A stretch of DNA of 5,754 bases from Burkholderiales bacterium (lineage in GTDB: Bacteria; Pseudomonadota; Gammaproteobacteria; Burkholderiales; CAIKXV01): contig JACMMK010000075.1 in assembly GCA_014379045.1 (NCBI GenBank), positions 1-5,754 on the forward strand. Reading direction: 5' to 3'. The position numbers were made by a program, and so were the translations under genes. Of this stretch, positions 1 through 5,754 are shown one piece after another; positions within the stretch are counted from its first letter, which is position 1, and each line of letters begins with the position of its first letter. Under the pieces are notes generated by a model. The model was not told the DNA's origin, ran no database searches, and saw only the letters and a list, made by a program, of their open reading frames with translations.

Positions 1-296
1 CCGAAGTGCCGCTCGAGTGCGCGCAGCACCGTGTGGCGGGCACCGACCGGCTGCCCGACCACGAGCGGCAGCGCACGCTCGAGCGTCGACCGGATCGCCT
101 CGCCCCCCGGCACTTCACCGACCCCGGTGCATCCCGCACTGTCGGTAAGCACGACCAGATTGCGCACGAAGAACGGCGCATGCGCACCGCTCAGGTTGAG
201 CAGCATGCTGTCGCGCCCGGCAACCGGCACCACGCGCATCGCGGTGATGACCGGGGTGTCGGCGCTGACGAGCGCCGCGGGGAGCGTTGCGACCAT
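1..296 (-). CDS. gudD: Glucarate dehydratase-like enolase-superfamily protein (N-terminal part, cut by window edge)
   Basis: This is the first 98 codons of a gene that runs off the left edge of the window. Glucarate dehydratase removes water from D-glucarate to give 5-dehydro-4-deoxy-D-glucarate, a cytosolic step of aldarate catabolism. Translation from the ATG at 296 gives a typical N-terminal capping domain. From memory, it matches E. coli GudD closely over residues 16-66: 'VITAMRVVPVAGRDSMLLNL' followed by 'SGAHAPFF' and 'GVGEVPGGEAIR'. The catalytic barrel, with its Lys, His-Asp and metal ligands, lies outside the window, so activity cannot be judged. The N-terminus is about seven residues longer than in E. 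coli GudD. The start sits 19 bp after the tcuB stop with no clear Shine-Dalgarno sequence, so read-through or translational coupling from tcuB is likely. The family call is strong. The exact substrate (glucarate, idarate or another acid sugar, or an inactive GudX-like paralogue) is open. Confidence 0.88.
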   Translation of the reverse strand, partial: MVATLPAALVSADTPVITAMRVVPVAGRDSMLLNLSGAHAPFFVRNLVVLTDSAGCTGVGEVPGGEAIRSTLERALPLVVGQPVGARHTVLRALERHF

Positions 297-315
297 CCGC
301 GTCGCCAGTGGCGCT

Positions 316-1539
316 CTAGTCGGAGCCGAGTTGCAGGCGGCTGGGCAGGCGGCGCTCGATCGCCCACTTGATCAACGCAGCGCTGCGGAAGATGCCGTGC
401 GCGAACTTCCCGTAAGGCAGGGTGAGGAACAGCGCCATCACCACACCGAGGTGCACCGCCAGCAACAGCGCCATCGCCCCGGTGTCGCGGAACACGAGGA
501 GCAGCAGACCGGTCAGGCTCACGAAGAACAACAGTGCGATGAAGCCGAGATCCATCGATTTCTGGGCGTCGTCACCGTGCAGCGGATGACGGGTTCGATT
601 GAGATGCCACAGGCCTGCCGGCCCGATCAGCAGCCCGATGCCGCCGAGCGTGCCGAGCACGACCGGCAGGCTCGTGACCGGATACGGCGCTTCCCAACCG
701 AACGCATAGTGGTAGATCGTGGCGGTGGTGGTCGAGGCCAGACTGAGCATGAAGCCGTAGAACGTGAAATGGTGATAACGGCGTCTGGACTGGGTGAACC
801 GGTCGTCTTCGTTGTGACAGCCCTCGCCGTGACCGCCGTCGAGATACTTGAGCTTGAGCACGTTGTGGGCGGCCTCGGCGAGCGCGGGCGCATTGCCGCC
901 GGGCGGCACTTCGCCGGGGGACACGTTGCGCCAGAACCGGGTGACGCCGATCGCGAGCGCCAGCATCGCGAGCCCGAACACCGAACCGAACATCGTTACC
1001 AGCAGGTTGTGCGGAAACACCGCGTAGAAGTCGCCGGCGAGCGGTTCGTGCCAGAGGGTGCCGCGAAGCGCGAGTGCCAGCACGAGGAACAGCGCGAGCC
1101 CGGCCGCCGATGCAAGCGCTACGGTCAAGCCATTGCGCTGATACAGCGCGCCGAACGCGCGCGGGAACGCGTAATCGGCGTAGGTCTGCACCCGCACCAC
1201 GGCCATCGCCTTGGGGACGTTGACGCCGAACTCGTGCGGCGGCGCGTACTGGCATGCATGCAGGCAGGCACCGCAGTTGTGACAGAGGTTGGCAAGGTAA
1301 TGGATGTCGGCCTTGCCGAATTCAAGGCGCCGCGTCATCGCAGGAAACACGGCGCAGGAACCTTCGCAATAGCGACAGGCATTGCAGATCTGCATCACCC
1401 GCGCGACTTCGGCTTCGTTCGCGGTCAGTTCGCCTGCGCGCGCCGATGGCGAAGACGTGGGCGAGCCGCCGGCCGCAAGCGCGGCCGCTTCGCGGGCCAA
1501 CGCGTCGAAACTGGTGGAGGCGGCTTCAGGCGGCGGCAC
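316..1539 (-). CDS. tcuB: TcuB/CitB: membrane iron-sulfur electron-transfer protein for tricarballylate utilisation
   Basis: This 407-residue protein is the predicted membrane partner of TcuA. In the Salmonella system TcuB reoxidises the reduced FAD of TcuA and passes electrons to the membrane. Two ferredoxin-like clusters are visible, each CxxCxxCxxxC: C52/C55/C58/C62 and C86/C89/C92/C96. They would hold two 4Fe-4S centres. About six hydrophobic segments follow, near residues 138-158, 175-200, 257-280, 288-312, 331-350 and 355-377. Histidines in or near them (H256, H257, H277, H311, H363) could be haem ligands, which is inference. A soluble loop around 234-246 (GGHGEGCHNEDDRF) is recognisable for this family. 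The start is a GTG at 1539, supported by AGGAG at 1546-1550 six bases upstream. It lies inside the end of tcuA (14-bp overlap), so translation is probably coupled. The N-terminal 40 residues are Ala/Ser/Pro-rich and poorly conserved in appearance. Confidence 0.93.
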   Translation of the reverse strand: MPPPEAASTSFDALAREAAALAAGGSPTSSPSARAGELTANEAEVARVMQICNACRYCEGSCAVFPAMTRRLEFGKADIHYLANLCHNCGACLHACQYAPPHEFGVNVPKAMAVVRVQTYADYAFPRAFGALYQRNGLTVALASAAGLALFLVLALALRGTLWHEPLAGDFYAVFPHNLLVTMFGSVFGLAMLALAIGVTRFWRNVSPGEVPPGGNAPALAEAAHNVLKLKYLDGGHGEGCHNEDDRFTQSRRRYHHFTFYGFMLSLASTTTATIYHYAFGWEAPYPVTSLPVVLGTLGGIGLLIGPAGLWHLNRTRHPLHGDDAQKSMDLGFIALLFFVSLTGLLLLVFRDTGAMALLLAVHLGVVMALFLTLPYGKFAHGIFRSAALIKWAIERRLPSRLQLGSD

Positions 1540-2950
1540 GCAACACTCCTTCGACTGGCTGCGGCACGCGGGTGTCGAGTGCTGCGCGCGCGGCCTGGGT
1601 GCCGGCGATGCGCCCGAACGCGGTGCCGATCGTCACGCCGATGCCCGCCAGATAGCCCTTGCCGAGCACGTTTCCGGCACTGACTTCACCGGCGGCGAAC
1701 AGGTTGCGACTCGGCTGACCGCCGAAGTGCACCGCGGCGCGCTCGTCGATCTTCACGCCGAGGTAGGTGAACGTGATGCCCGGCTTCAAGGCGTAGGCAT
1801 AGTACGGCGCGGTGTCGAGCGGACGCGCCCAGTGCGTCTTCGCCGGCGTCAAGCCTTCGGTATGGCAATCGTCGAGAACCGAATGGTCGAAGGTGCCGAC
1901 CCGGCAGGCCGCGTTGTAGGCGTCGACCGTGCGCATGAACGCGTCGACATCGAGCCCGACCTGGCGCGCGAGTTGCGGCAGCGAGTCGGCTTTTTCGCCG
2001 GGGAACACCGGCGGCATGAAGCGCCCGACGGCCTTCGCGTCGATGATCGAATACCCGGTCTGCCCGGGCTGGAACGCGACCAGCCGTCCCCAGATCGCGT
2101 AGCGCTTCGGCCAGAAATCCTCGCCCTCGTCGTAGAAGCGCTCGGCGTTCTTGTTGACGACGATGCCGAGCGAGACGCAGTCGACCCGGGTGCAGATGCC
2201 GCCGTCGTACAACGGCGCGCGCGCGTCGATCGCGACCGCATGACACTGCGCCGGGTCGCCGATCCGGTCGGCGCCGGATGCGAGCATGTCCTTCAGCAGC
2301 ACGCCCATGTTGAAGCGCGTGCCGCGGATCAGGAAGTTGTCGGCGACCCACTCGCCGTTGTGCTGCCCCCACGCCTCGCGCAGCCATTCGCGGTTCGATT
2401 CGAAGCCGCCGCTTGCGACGACGCACGCCTTCGCCTCGATGCGCTGATTGCCGACATACGCCGCGCGGAACTCGCCATGGACCAGTTCCAGCCGATCGAC
2501 CTTGGTGTCGTAGCGGATGTCGACGCCGAGGTTCTCGGCACTGCGAAAGTACGCGTTGACCAGCGCCTTGCCGCCCCCCAGGAAGAACGCATTGGTGCGC
2601 GACAGGTGCAGCGTGCCCGACAGCGAATTCTGGAAGCGCACGCCGTGCTTGATCATCCAGCCCCGACACGTCGACGATTCACGGATCGCGTGGCGCGCGA
2701 GACCCTCGTCGGTGATGCCGCCGGTGACCTTGAGCAGGTCCTGCCAGTACTCTTCTTCCGGATACGCCTCGGTCAGCACGTCCTGCGGTTCATCGTGCAT
2801 GCAGCGGAGGTTGCGCGTGTGCACCGAATTGCCGCCGCGCCACGCCTTCGGCGAGGCTTCGAGCAGCATCACGCTGGCGCCGGCTTCGCGCGCCATCAGT
2901 GCGGCGCACAGGGCGGCGTTGCCGCCGCCGATGACGAGTACATCGAGCAT
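1526..2950 (-). CDS. tcuA: TcuA: FAD-dependent tricarballylate dehydrogenase
   Basis: This 474-residue flavoprotein belongs to the fumarate reductase/succinate dehydrogenase flavoprotein-like family. The characterised Salmonella TcuA oxidises tricarballylate, a citrate analogue that inhibits aconitase, to cis-aconitate, which enters the TCA cycle. The N-terminus has a dinucleotide-binding fold, VIGGGNAALCAA at residues 6-17, ending in an acidic residue, E31, that would contact the adenosine ribose. GGNSVHTRN at 39-47 and the C-terminal FAD motif around 418-446 (AAGEVSAGNVLGKGYLAGIG, then TIGTAFGR) complete the fold. A substrate-domain arginine, R376 in ARPLDTAPYYA, is a candidate catalytic or binding residue by analogy with fumarate reductases. 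Length is close to the family's usual 465-470. The ATG at 2950 has AGGAG at 2958-2962 with a 7-nt spacer. It is the first gene of the tcuA-tcuB-gudD unit. No tcuR regulator or tcuC transporter lies in the window. A related dicarboxylate or tricarboxylate substrate is possible. Confidence 0.93.
   Translation of the reverse strand: MLDVLVIGGGNAALCAALMAREAGASVMLLEASPKAWRGGNSVHTRNLRCMHDEPQDVLTEAYPEEEYWQDLLKVTGGITDEGLARHAIRESSTCRGWMIKHGVRFQNSLSGTLHLSRTNAFFLGGGKALVNAYFRSAENLGVDIRYDTKVDRLELVHGEFRAAYVGNQRIEAKACVVASGGFESNREWLREAWGQHNGEWVADNFLIRGTRFNMGVLLKDMLASGADRIGDPAQCHAVAIDARAPLYDGGICTRVDCVSLGIVVNKNAERFYDEGEDFWPKRYAIWGRLVAFQPGQTGYSIIDAKAVGRFMPPVFPGEKADSLPQLARQVGLDVDAFMRTVDAYNAACRVGTFDHSVLDDCHTEGLTPAKTHWARPLDTAPYYAYALKPGITFTYLGVKIDERAAVHFGGQPSRNLFAAGEVSAGNVLGKGYLAGIGVTIGTAFGRIAGTQAARAALDTRVPQPVEGVLRAAA
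1546..1550 (-). promoter_or_regulatory. Ribosome binding site of tcuB
   Basis: AGGAG on the minus strand lies six bases upstream of the GTG at 1539, inside the last codons of tcuA. It decides the start of tcuB, because GTG is the initiation codon and no better-placed ATG precedes the first cysteine cluster. Confidence 0.8.
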
Positions 2951-2956
2951 CCGGGA

Positions 2957-2975
2957 GCTCCTGATTCAGGGGAGC
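2957..2975 (-). promoter_or_regulatory. Potential stem-loop over the tcuA Shine-Dalgarno sequence
   Basis: In the tcuA mRNA, GCTCCCCTGAATCAGGAGC can fold as GCT + CCTG paired with CAGG + AGC. It has an AAT loop and a two-base CC bulge, giving seven pairs, mostly G-C. The 3' arm contains the AGGAG ribosome binding site. The pairing is visible in the sequence. A regulatory role (translation control, thermosensing, protein binding) is inference, and a stem this short may be incidental in G+C-rich DNA. Confidence 0.4.
2958..2962 (-). promoter_or_regulatory. Ribosome binding site of tcuA
   Basis: AGGAG on the minus strand lies seven bases upstream of the tcuA ATG at 2950. The site falls inside a potential stem-loop (2957-2975), which could limit its access to ribosomes. 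Confidence 0.8.
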
Positions 2976-3094
2976 GCGTAGGGTAACGAATTCAAGCGCG
3001 GCGCACGAGTGGAGCTGACCTGACGCGAATTCACCAGGTATCGTGATGGATCATGAATCTGCCGGGCGCTCGGGCCACGTCCAAACGAGTGACC
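2976..3094. other. Leader region between tRNA-Phe and tcuA, with short inverted repeats
   Basis: No gene is seen here. The promoter of tcuA is expected in this stretch, but I cannot point to a convincing -35/-10 pair. It holds a 16-bp imperfect palindrome at 3041-3056 (tcgtgatggatcatga), a 5-bp inverted repeat at 3018-3022/3035-3039 (acctg...caggt, 12-nt spacer), and an 8-bp direct repeat cgaattca at 2987-2994 and 3026-3033. Any of these could be a regulator site, for example for a LysR- or GntR-type regulator, but this is not demonstrated. No hairpin with a T tract that would terminate the tRNA transcript is evident. Confidence 0.4.
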
Positions 3095-3170
<76 letters not shown>

Positions 3171-3212
3171 AGTGTTCACCTGCGCTTCCGCCAGCGTGGC
3201 GAAAGGACGCGA

Positions 3213-3218
3213 ATTATA
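3213..3218 (-). promoter_or_regulatory. -10 box of the tRNA-Phe promoter
   Basis: A perfect TATAAT on the minus strand is followed by a G+C-rich discriminator (TCGCG). This is the arrangement typical of stable-RNA promoters under stringent control. Transcription would start near 3206, giving a leader of about 36 nt before the tRNA 5' end at 3170. At a 17-bp spacer the -35 hexamer would be GTCGCG (3236-3241), a poor match to TTGACA. It overlaps a 14-bp palindrome. Confidence 0.6.
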
Positions 3219-3229
3219 GCCATATCGGC

Positions 3230-3243
3230 ACGTCGCGCGACGT
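3230..3243. repeat. 14-bp perfect palindrome acgtcgcgcgacgt
   Basis: The sequence acgtcgcgcgacgt reads identically on both strands. It lies between the stop of the solute-receptor gene (3272) and the tRNA -10 box, over the position expected for the -35 element. It could be a protein-binding site or a short hairpin at the end of the receptor transcript. No T tract follows on either strand, so a standard intrinsic terminator is not supported. Confidence 0.5.
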
Positions 3244-3271
3244 CATTCGTGAACACCGTGGTTCCAAACGC

Positions 3272-4258
3272 TCAATCCACCCTGGCGCCCGATGCCTTGA
3301 CGATCTTCGCCCACTTGGCGATCTCGGTGCGGATGAACGCGCCGAACTCGGCCGGCGACTGTCCGATGATGGTGGCACCCAGTTCGCCGAAGCGTTGGCG
3401 GGTGTCCGGATGCGCCAGCGCCTTCACCGATTCGGCGTACCAGCGCTCGAGCAGCGGCTGCGGCAGATTGGCCGGGGCGACCAGGCCGAACCACGAGTTG
3501 ACCTCGTAGCCCGGCACGCCCGCCTCGATCATCGTCGGCACGTCGGGCAGCTGCGGATTGCGCTGGGTCGTCGTCACCGCGAGCGGACGCACCTTGCCGG
3601 ACTTGATGAACGGCAGCACGAACGGAAGATTGTCGAACACCAGTTGGGTATGACCGCCGATCAGGTCCTGCATCGCCGGCGCGCTGCCCTTGTACGGGAC
3701 GTGGACGAGGTCGACGCCCGCCATCACCTTGAACATCTCGCCCGACAGGTGCACCGAGGTGCCGGTGCCGGCCGAGGCGAACGAGATCACGCCCGGGCGC
3801 TTCTTCGCGAGCGCGATGAACTCCTTGACCGTCTTCGCCGGCAGCGACGGATGCACGACGAACACGTTCGGGATCGAGATGACCTGGGTGATCGGCGTGA
3901 AGTCCTTGACCGCGTCGAACGGCAACTTCGTGTACAGGCTGGGACCGATCGCCTGGTTGGCGATCGAGGTCAGCATCAGCGTGTAGCCATCCGGCGCCGC
4001 TTTCGCAACGAACTCGGCGCCGATGTTGCCGCCCGCGCCCGGGCGATTTTCGACCAGCACCGCCTGCCCGACCTGCTCGGTGAAACGCTGCGCCATCACG
4101 CGCCCGCAGATGTCGGTGGTACCGCCCGGCGCGAAGCCGACGATGATGCGCACCGGCTTGCTCGGGAAGGCCTGCGCCGGCGCATCGCGCGGCGCGACCA
4201 GTCCGGTCGCACAGACATATCCGAGCGTCAGCGCGACCTTGTTCACAGTGAATGCCAT
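3272..4258 (-). CDS. Bug/TctC-family periplasmic solute-binding receptor
   Basis: This 328-residue tripartite tricarboxylate transporter receptor is of the Bug type, a family greatly expanded in Burkholderiales. It binds small carboxylates in the periplasm for a TctAB-type permease or acts as a sensor. A Sec signal peptide is visible: K7, a hydrophobic stretch at 8-22, and likely cleavage after AQA at 28-30. No lipobox is seen. Family motifs are GFAPGGTTDICGR (41-53), ENRPGAGGNIGAEFVAKA (70-87), APDGYTL (88-94), a glycine-rich loop SAGTGTSVH (162-170), VPYKGSAPAMQDLIGG (187-202) and the C-terminal PQPLLERW region (266-273). The start at 4258 is preferred because AGAGG lies five bases upstream and the signal peptide begins there. 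An in-frame extension to 4402 would add 48 non-signal-like residues that overlap the ligase gene. No tctA/tctB permease genes are in the window. The ligand (citrate, tricarballylate, an aromatic acid or other) cannot be inferred. Confidence 0.92.
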   Translation of the reverse strand: MAFTVNKVALTLGYVCATGLVAPRDAPAQAFPSKPVRIIVGFAPGGTTDICGRVMAQRFTEQVGQAVLVENRPGAGGNIGAEFVAKAAPDGYTLMLTSIANQAIGPSLYTKLPFDAVKDFTPITQVISIPNVFVVHPSLPAKTVKEFIALAKKRPGVISFASAGTGTSVHLSGEMFKVMAGVDLVHVPYKGSAPAMQDLIGGHTQLVFDNLPFVLPFIKSGKVRPLAVTTTQRNPQLPDVPTMIEAGVPGYEVNSWFGLVAPANLPQPLLERWYAESVKALAHPDTRQRFGELGATIIGQSPAEFGAFIRTEIAKWAKIVKASGARVD

Positions 4259-4263
4259 GGCGA

Positions 4264-4268
4264 CCTCT
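4264..4268 (-). promoter_or_regulatory. Ribosome binding site of the Bug/TctC receptor gene
   Basis: AGAGG (within AAAGAGG) on the minus strand lies five bases upstream of the ATG at 4258, in the 50-bp gap after the ligase gene. It fixes the start at the signal peptide rather than at upstream in-frame codons. Confidence 0.7.
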
Positions 4269-4308
4269 TTGACGGGATGACGTTCAATCCGCGCTGCGAT
4301 CTCTGCGA

Positions 4309-5754
4309 TCAGGGCGCCCGAAGGAGTTCGAGCGCTTGCGCGGACACGATCTTGCGATCGATCTTGTTGGTGCCTGCGAGGGGAAAAGCATCGACGAACC
4401 ATACCCGTCGCGGATGCATGTATGCCGGCGCATGCTCGAGCGCGTAGCGTTTAAGCGCGTCTTCATCGACCGCTACGCCGGCTCGGGCGATCACGAAGGC
4501 GACCGGCTTCATGCCCTTGATCTCGTCGGGGACCGGCACGCAGCACGCCTGCTCGACCGCCGGATGCCGTTCGAGCAGCTTCTCGACCTGTCCCGGATAG
4601 ATGTTCTCCCCGCCGCTGACGAACATGTCGTCGGCGCGTCCGACGAAGTAGTGGAAGCCGTCGGCATCGCGCCGGAAGATGTCCCCGGTGATGTAGAAGC
4701 CGTCGTCGGTGAGCACCTTGCGGGTCGCCTCGGGCTGGTTGTGATAGCCGTTCATCAGCGCCGGACTCTTCATCTCGAGCACGCCCTCGAGTGCGCTGCG
4801 ATCGGTGCCGTCGACCAGGCGCAACGCGATCGCCGGATGCGGATAGCCGACCGACATCCCGGGCTGTGGCAGACCGTCCGGATGCGCGCCGAACACGACC
4901 ATCGCCGCCTCGGTCGTGCCGTAGCCGTTGGCCACCGTCGCGTGCGGGATCGCGGCATGGATGCGCGCGAGCAGGCTCTCGCTGACCGGGGCCGAGCCCA
5001 TGCGGATGAACCGCACCGACGACAGGTCGGCCGCCGCCATTGCGGTCTGCTCCTGCAGCATCATCGCCAACATCGGTGGTACGGCGGTCAACCAGGTGCA
5101 GCGCCAGTTCTCGATGGCGGCGATGTAGTCGCGCGCGTTGAACTGCGGCAGCAGCACCAGCGTTGCCCCGGCGCGCATCGACAGTTGCGCCATCGCCAGA
5201 CCGTTCATGTGATACAGGGGTGCGGCGACGAGCATGCGATGCGTCGAGAAATCCTGTCCGGCGGTGCGCTGCGCGGTGACCCACAGGTGGCTCGCATGCG
5301 ACAGCACGACGCCCTTCGGCCGACCGGTCGAGCCCGAGGTGTACAGGAAGATCGCCGGTTCGCGCACGCCATCGACGACGGTCGGTTCGACCGGAATGAA
5401 CGCGCCCGCATCACGCGGGGTGCCGGTCCCGCCGATGTCGACGAACGCGTCGAACCCGTCAGGCCCGCCCGCCTCGAACTCGACCAACGGTATTCCGGCC
5501 GGCACGTGGGCGCGACGGGCCGAGTCGCAGAACACCAGTTTCGCGCCGCTGTCGGCCGCGATGTAGTCGATCGTGTCCTGCGGAAACTTGAAGTTGATCG
5601 GCACGCAGACGAAGCCGGCACGCATCGCACCGCAGGCGACCGCCAGGAACTGCGCCGAGTTGGCGGCGAGGATCGCCACGCGATCGCCGCGCGCAAGCCC
5701 GATCTGCGCTGCGCTGCGCAGCAGGGCGCGCGCAACCGCATCGCACAGCGCGTC
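4309..5754 (-). CDS. AMP-dependent acyl-CoA synthetase/ligase (5' end outside window)
   Basis: A class I adenylate-forming enzyme that activates a carboxylic acid with ATP to an acyl-AMP and then transfers it to CoA. The 481 visible residues, numbered from the window edge, carry the ordered core motifs: P-loop YTSGSTGRPKG (138-148), PLYHMNG (179-185), NGYGTTEAA (276-284), TGD (356-358), GRADDMFVSGGENIYPG (372-388), and the C-terminal TNKIDRK with the likely catalytic lysine K464. The usual glycine before that lysine is asparagine here, a conservative family variant. The reading frame stays open and homologous-looking up to base 5754 (GLARGDRVAILAANS), so the true start lies beyond the window, probably by a few tens of residues. 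The GTG at 5679 is internal. The receptor gene follows after 50 bp on the same strand, suggesting co-transcription and a shared carboxylate substrate. Motifs do not separate fatty, aromatic or short-chain acids. Confidence 0.92.
   Translation of the reverse strand, partial: DALCDAVARALLRSAAQIGLARGDRVAILAANSAQFLAVACGAMRAGFVCVPINFKFPQDTIDYIAADSGAKLVFCDSARRAHVPAGIPLVEFEAGGPDGFDAFVDIGGTGTPRDAGAFIPVEPTVVDGVREPAIFLYTSGSTGRPKGVVLSHASHLWVTAQRTAGQDFSTHRMLVAAPLYHMNGLAMAQLSMRAGATLVLLPQFNARDYIAAIENWRCTWLTAVPPMLAMMLQEQTAMAAADLSSVRFIRMGSAPVSESLLARIHAAIPHATVANGYGTTEAAMVVFGAHPDGLPQPGMSVGYPHPAIALRLVDGTDRSALEGVLEMKSPALMNGYHNQPEATRKVLTDDGFYITGDIFRRDADGFHYFVGRADDMFVSGGENIYPGQVEKLLERHPAVEQACCVPVPDEIKGMKPVAFVIARAGVAVDEDALKRYALEHAPAYMHPRRVWFVDAFPLAGTNKIDRKIVSAQALELLRAP

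Noticed and set aside
1252..1270. Short repetitive tract gcatgcatgcaggcaggca
   Set aside because: It encodes the second cysteine cluster of TcuB (GACLHACQ). The repeat pattern follows from Cys/His/Ala codons.
31..1683. Long plus-strand open frame opposite tcuB and the gudD-like gene
   Set aside because: It is antisense to clearly recognisable proteins. Its product is Arg/His/Ala/Glu-rich with no family signature, as expected for a shadow frame in G+C-rich DNA.
1382..2986. Long plus-strand open frame opposite tcuA
   Set aside because: It mirrors the codon pattern of tcuA, is low-complexity in appearance, has no recognisable domain and lacks supporting context.
3230..3243. Palindrome as an intrinsic terminator of the receptor gene
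   Set aside because: No T tract follows the dyad on the minus strand and there is almost no loop. Terminator function is not supported by sequence alone.
4259..4402. 48-residue N-terminal extension of the receptor gene, starting at 4402
   Set aside because: It overlaps the ligase coding region, has no signal-peptide character, and would bury the true signal peptide and the ribosome binding site at 4264-4268.
5677..5679. GTG as the start codon of the acyl-CoA ligase
   Set aside because: The frame continues upstream to the window edge with a plausible family N-terminal sequence (GLARGDR before VAILAANS), so this GTG is an internal valine.
5703..5733. CTGCGC/GCGC-rich tract near the right edge as a repeat element
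   Set aside because: It is in-frame ligase coding sequence (Ala/Arg/Leu/Ser codons) and the repetition is only a few bases long.

Overview
The window is G+C-rich, gene-dense bacterial chromosome. All recognisable genes lie on the minus strand, so transcription runs from high to low coordinates. A Bug/TctC-type periplasmic solute receptor, tricarballylate-utilisation genes and a class I acyl-CoA ligase together suggest a betaproteobacterium of the Burkholderiales type (Alcaligenaceae, Burkholderiaceae or Comamonadaceae). This is an inference from gene content. No marker in the window fixes the genus.

Reading in the direction of transcription: (1) 5754-4309 is an acyl-CoA synthetase whose N-terminus is cut by the window edge. 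(2) 4258-3272 is a Bug/TctC receptor with a signal peptide, 50 bp downstream and probably in the same operon. (3) About 101 bp of intergenic DNA carries a perfect TATAAT -10 box and a 14-bp perfect palindrome. (4) 3170-3095 is tRNA-Phe(GAA) with an encoded CCA end. (5) A 144-bp leader holds several short inverted repeats, including one that could sequester the tcuA ribosome binding site. (6) 2950-1526 is tcuA, an FAD-dependent tricarballylate dehydrogenase. (7) 1539-316 is tcuB, a membrane iron-sulfur electron-transfer protein that overlaps tcuA by 14 bp. (8) 296-1 is the first 98 codons of a glucarate-dehydratase-like enolase-superfamily gene, cut by the other window edge.

TcuA and TcuB form a known functional pair. 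TcuA oxidises tricarballylate to cis-aconitate, and TcuB passes the electrons from the reduced flavin to the membrane. The gudD-like gene follows 19 bp after tcuB and is probably co-transcribed, so this looks like a small organic-acid catabolic cluster. The receptor-ligase pair on the other side of the tRNA looks like a separate unit that captures and activates a carboxylic acid. Its substrate cannot be read from the sequence.

I see no mobile element, CRISPR array, frameshift or clearly novel system. The best leads are the gudD-tcuAB linkage, the possible SD-masking hairpin before tcuA, the palindrome over the tRNA promoter's -35 position, and the placement of the tcu cluster on the 3' side of a tRNA gene.
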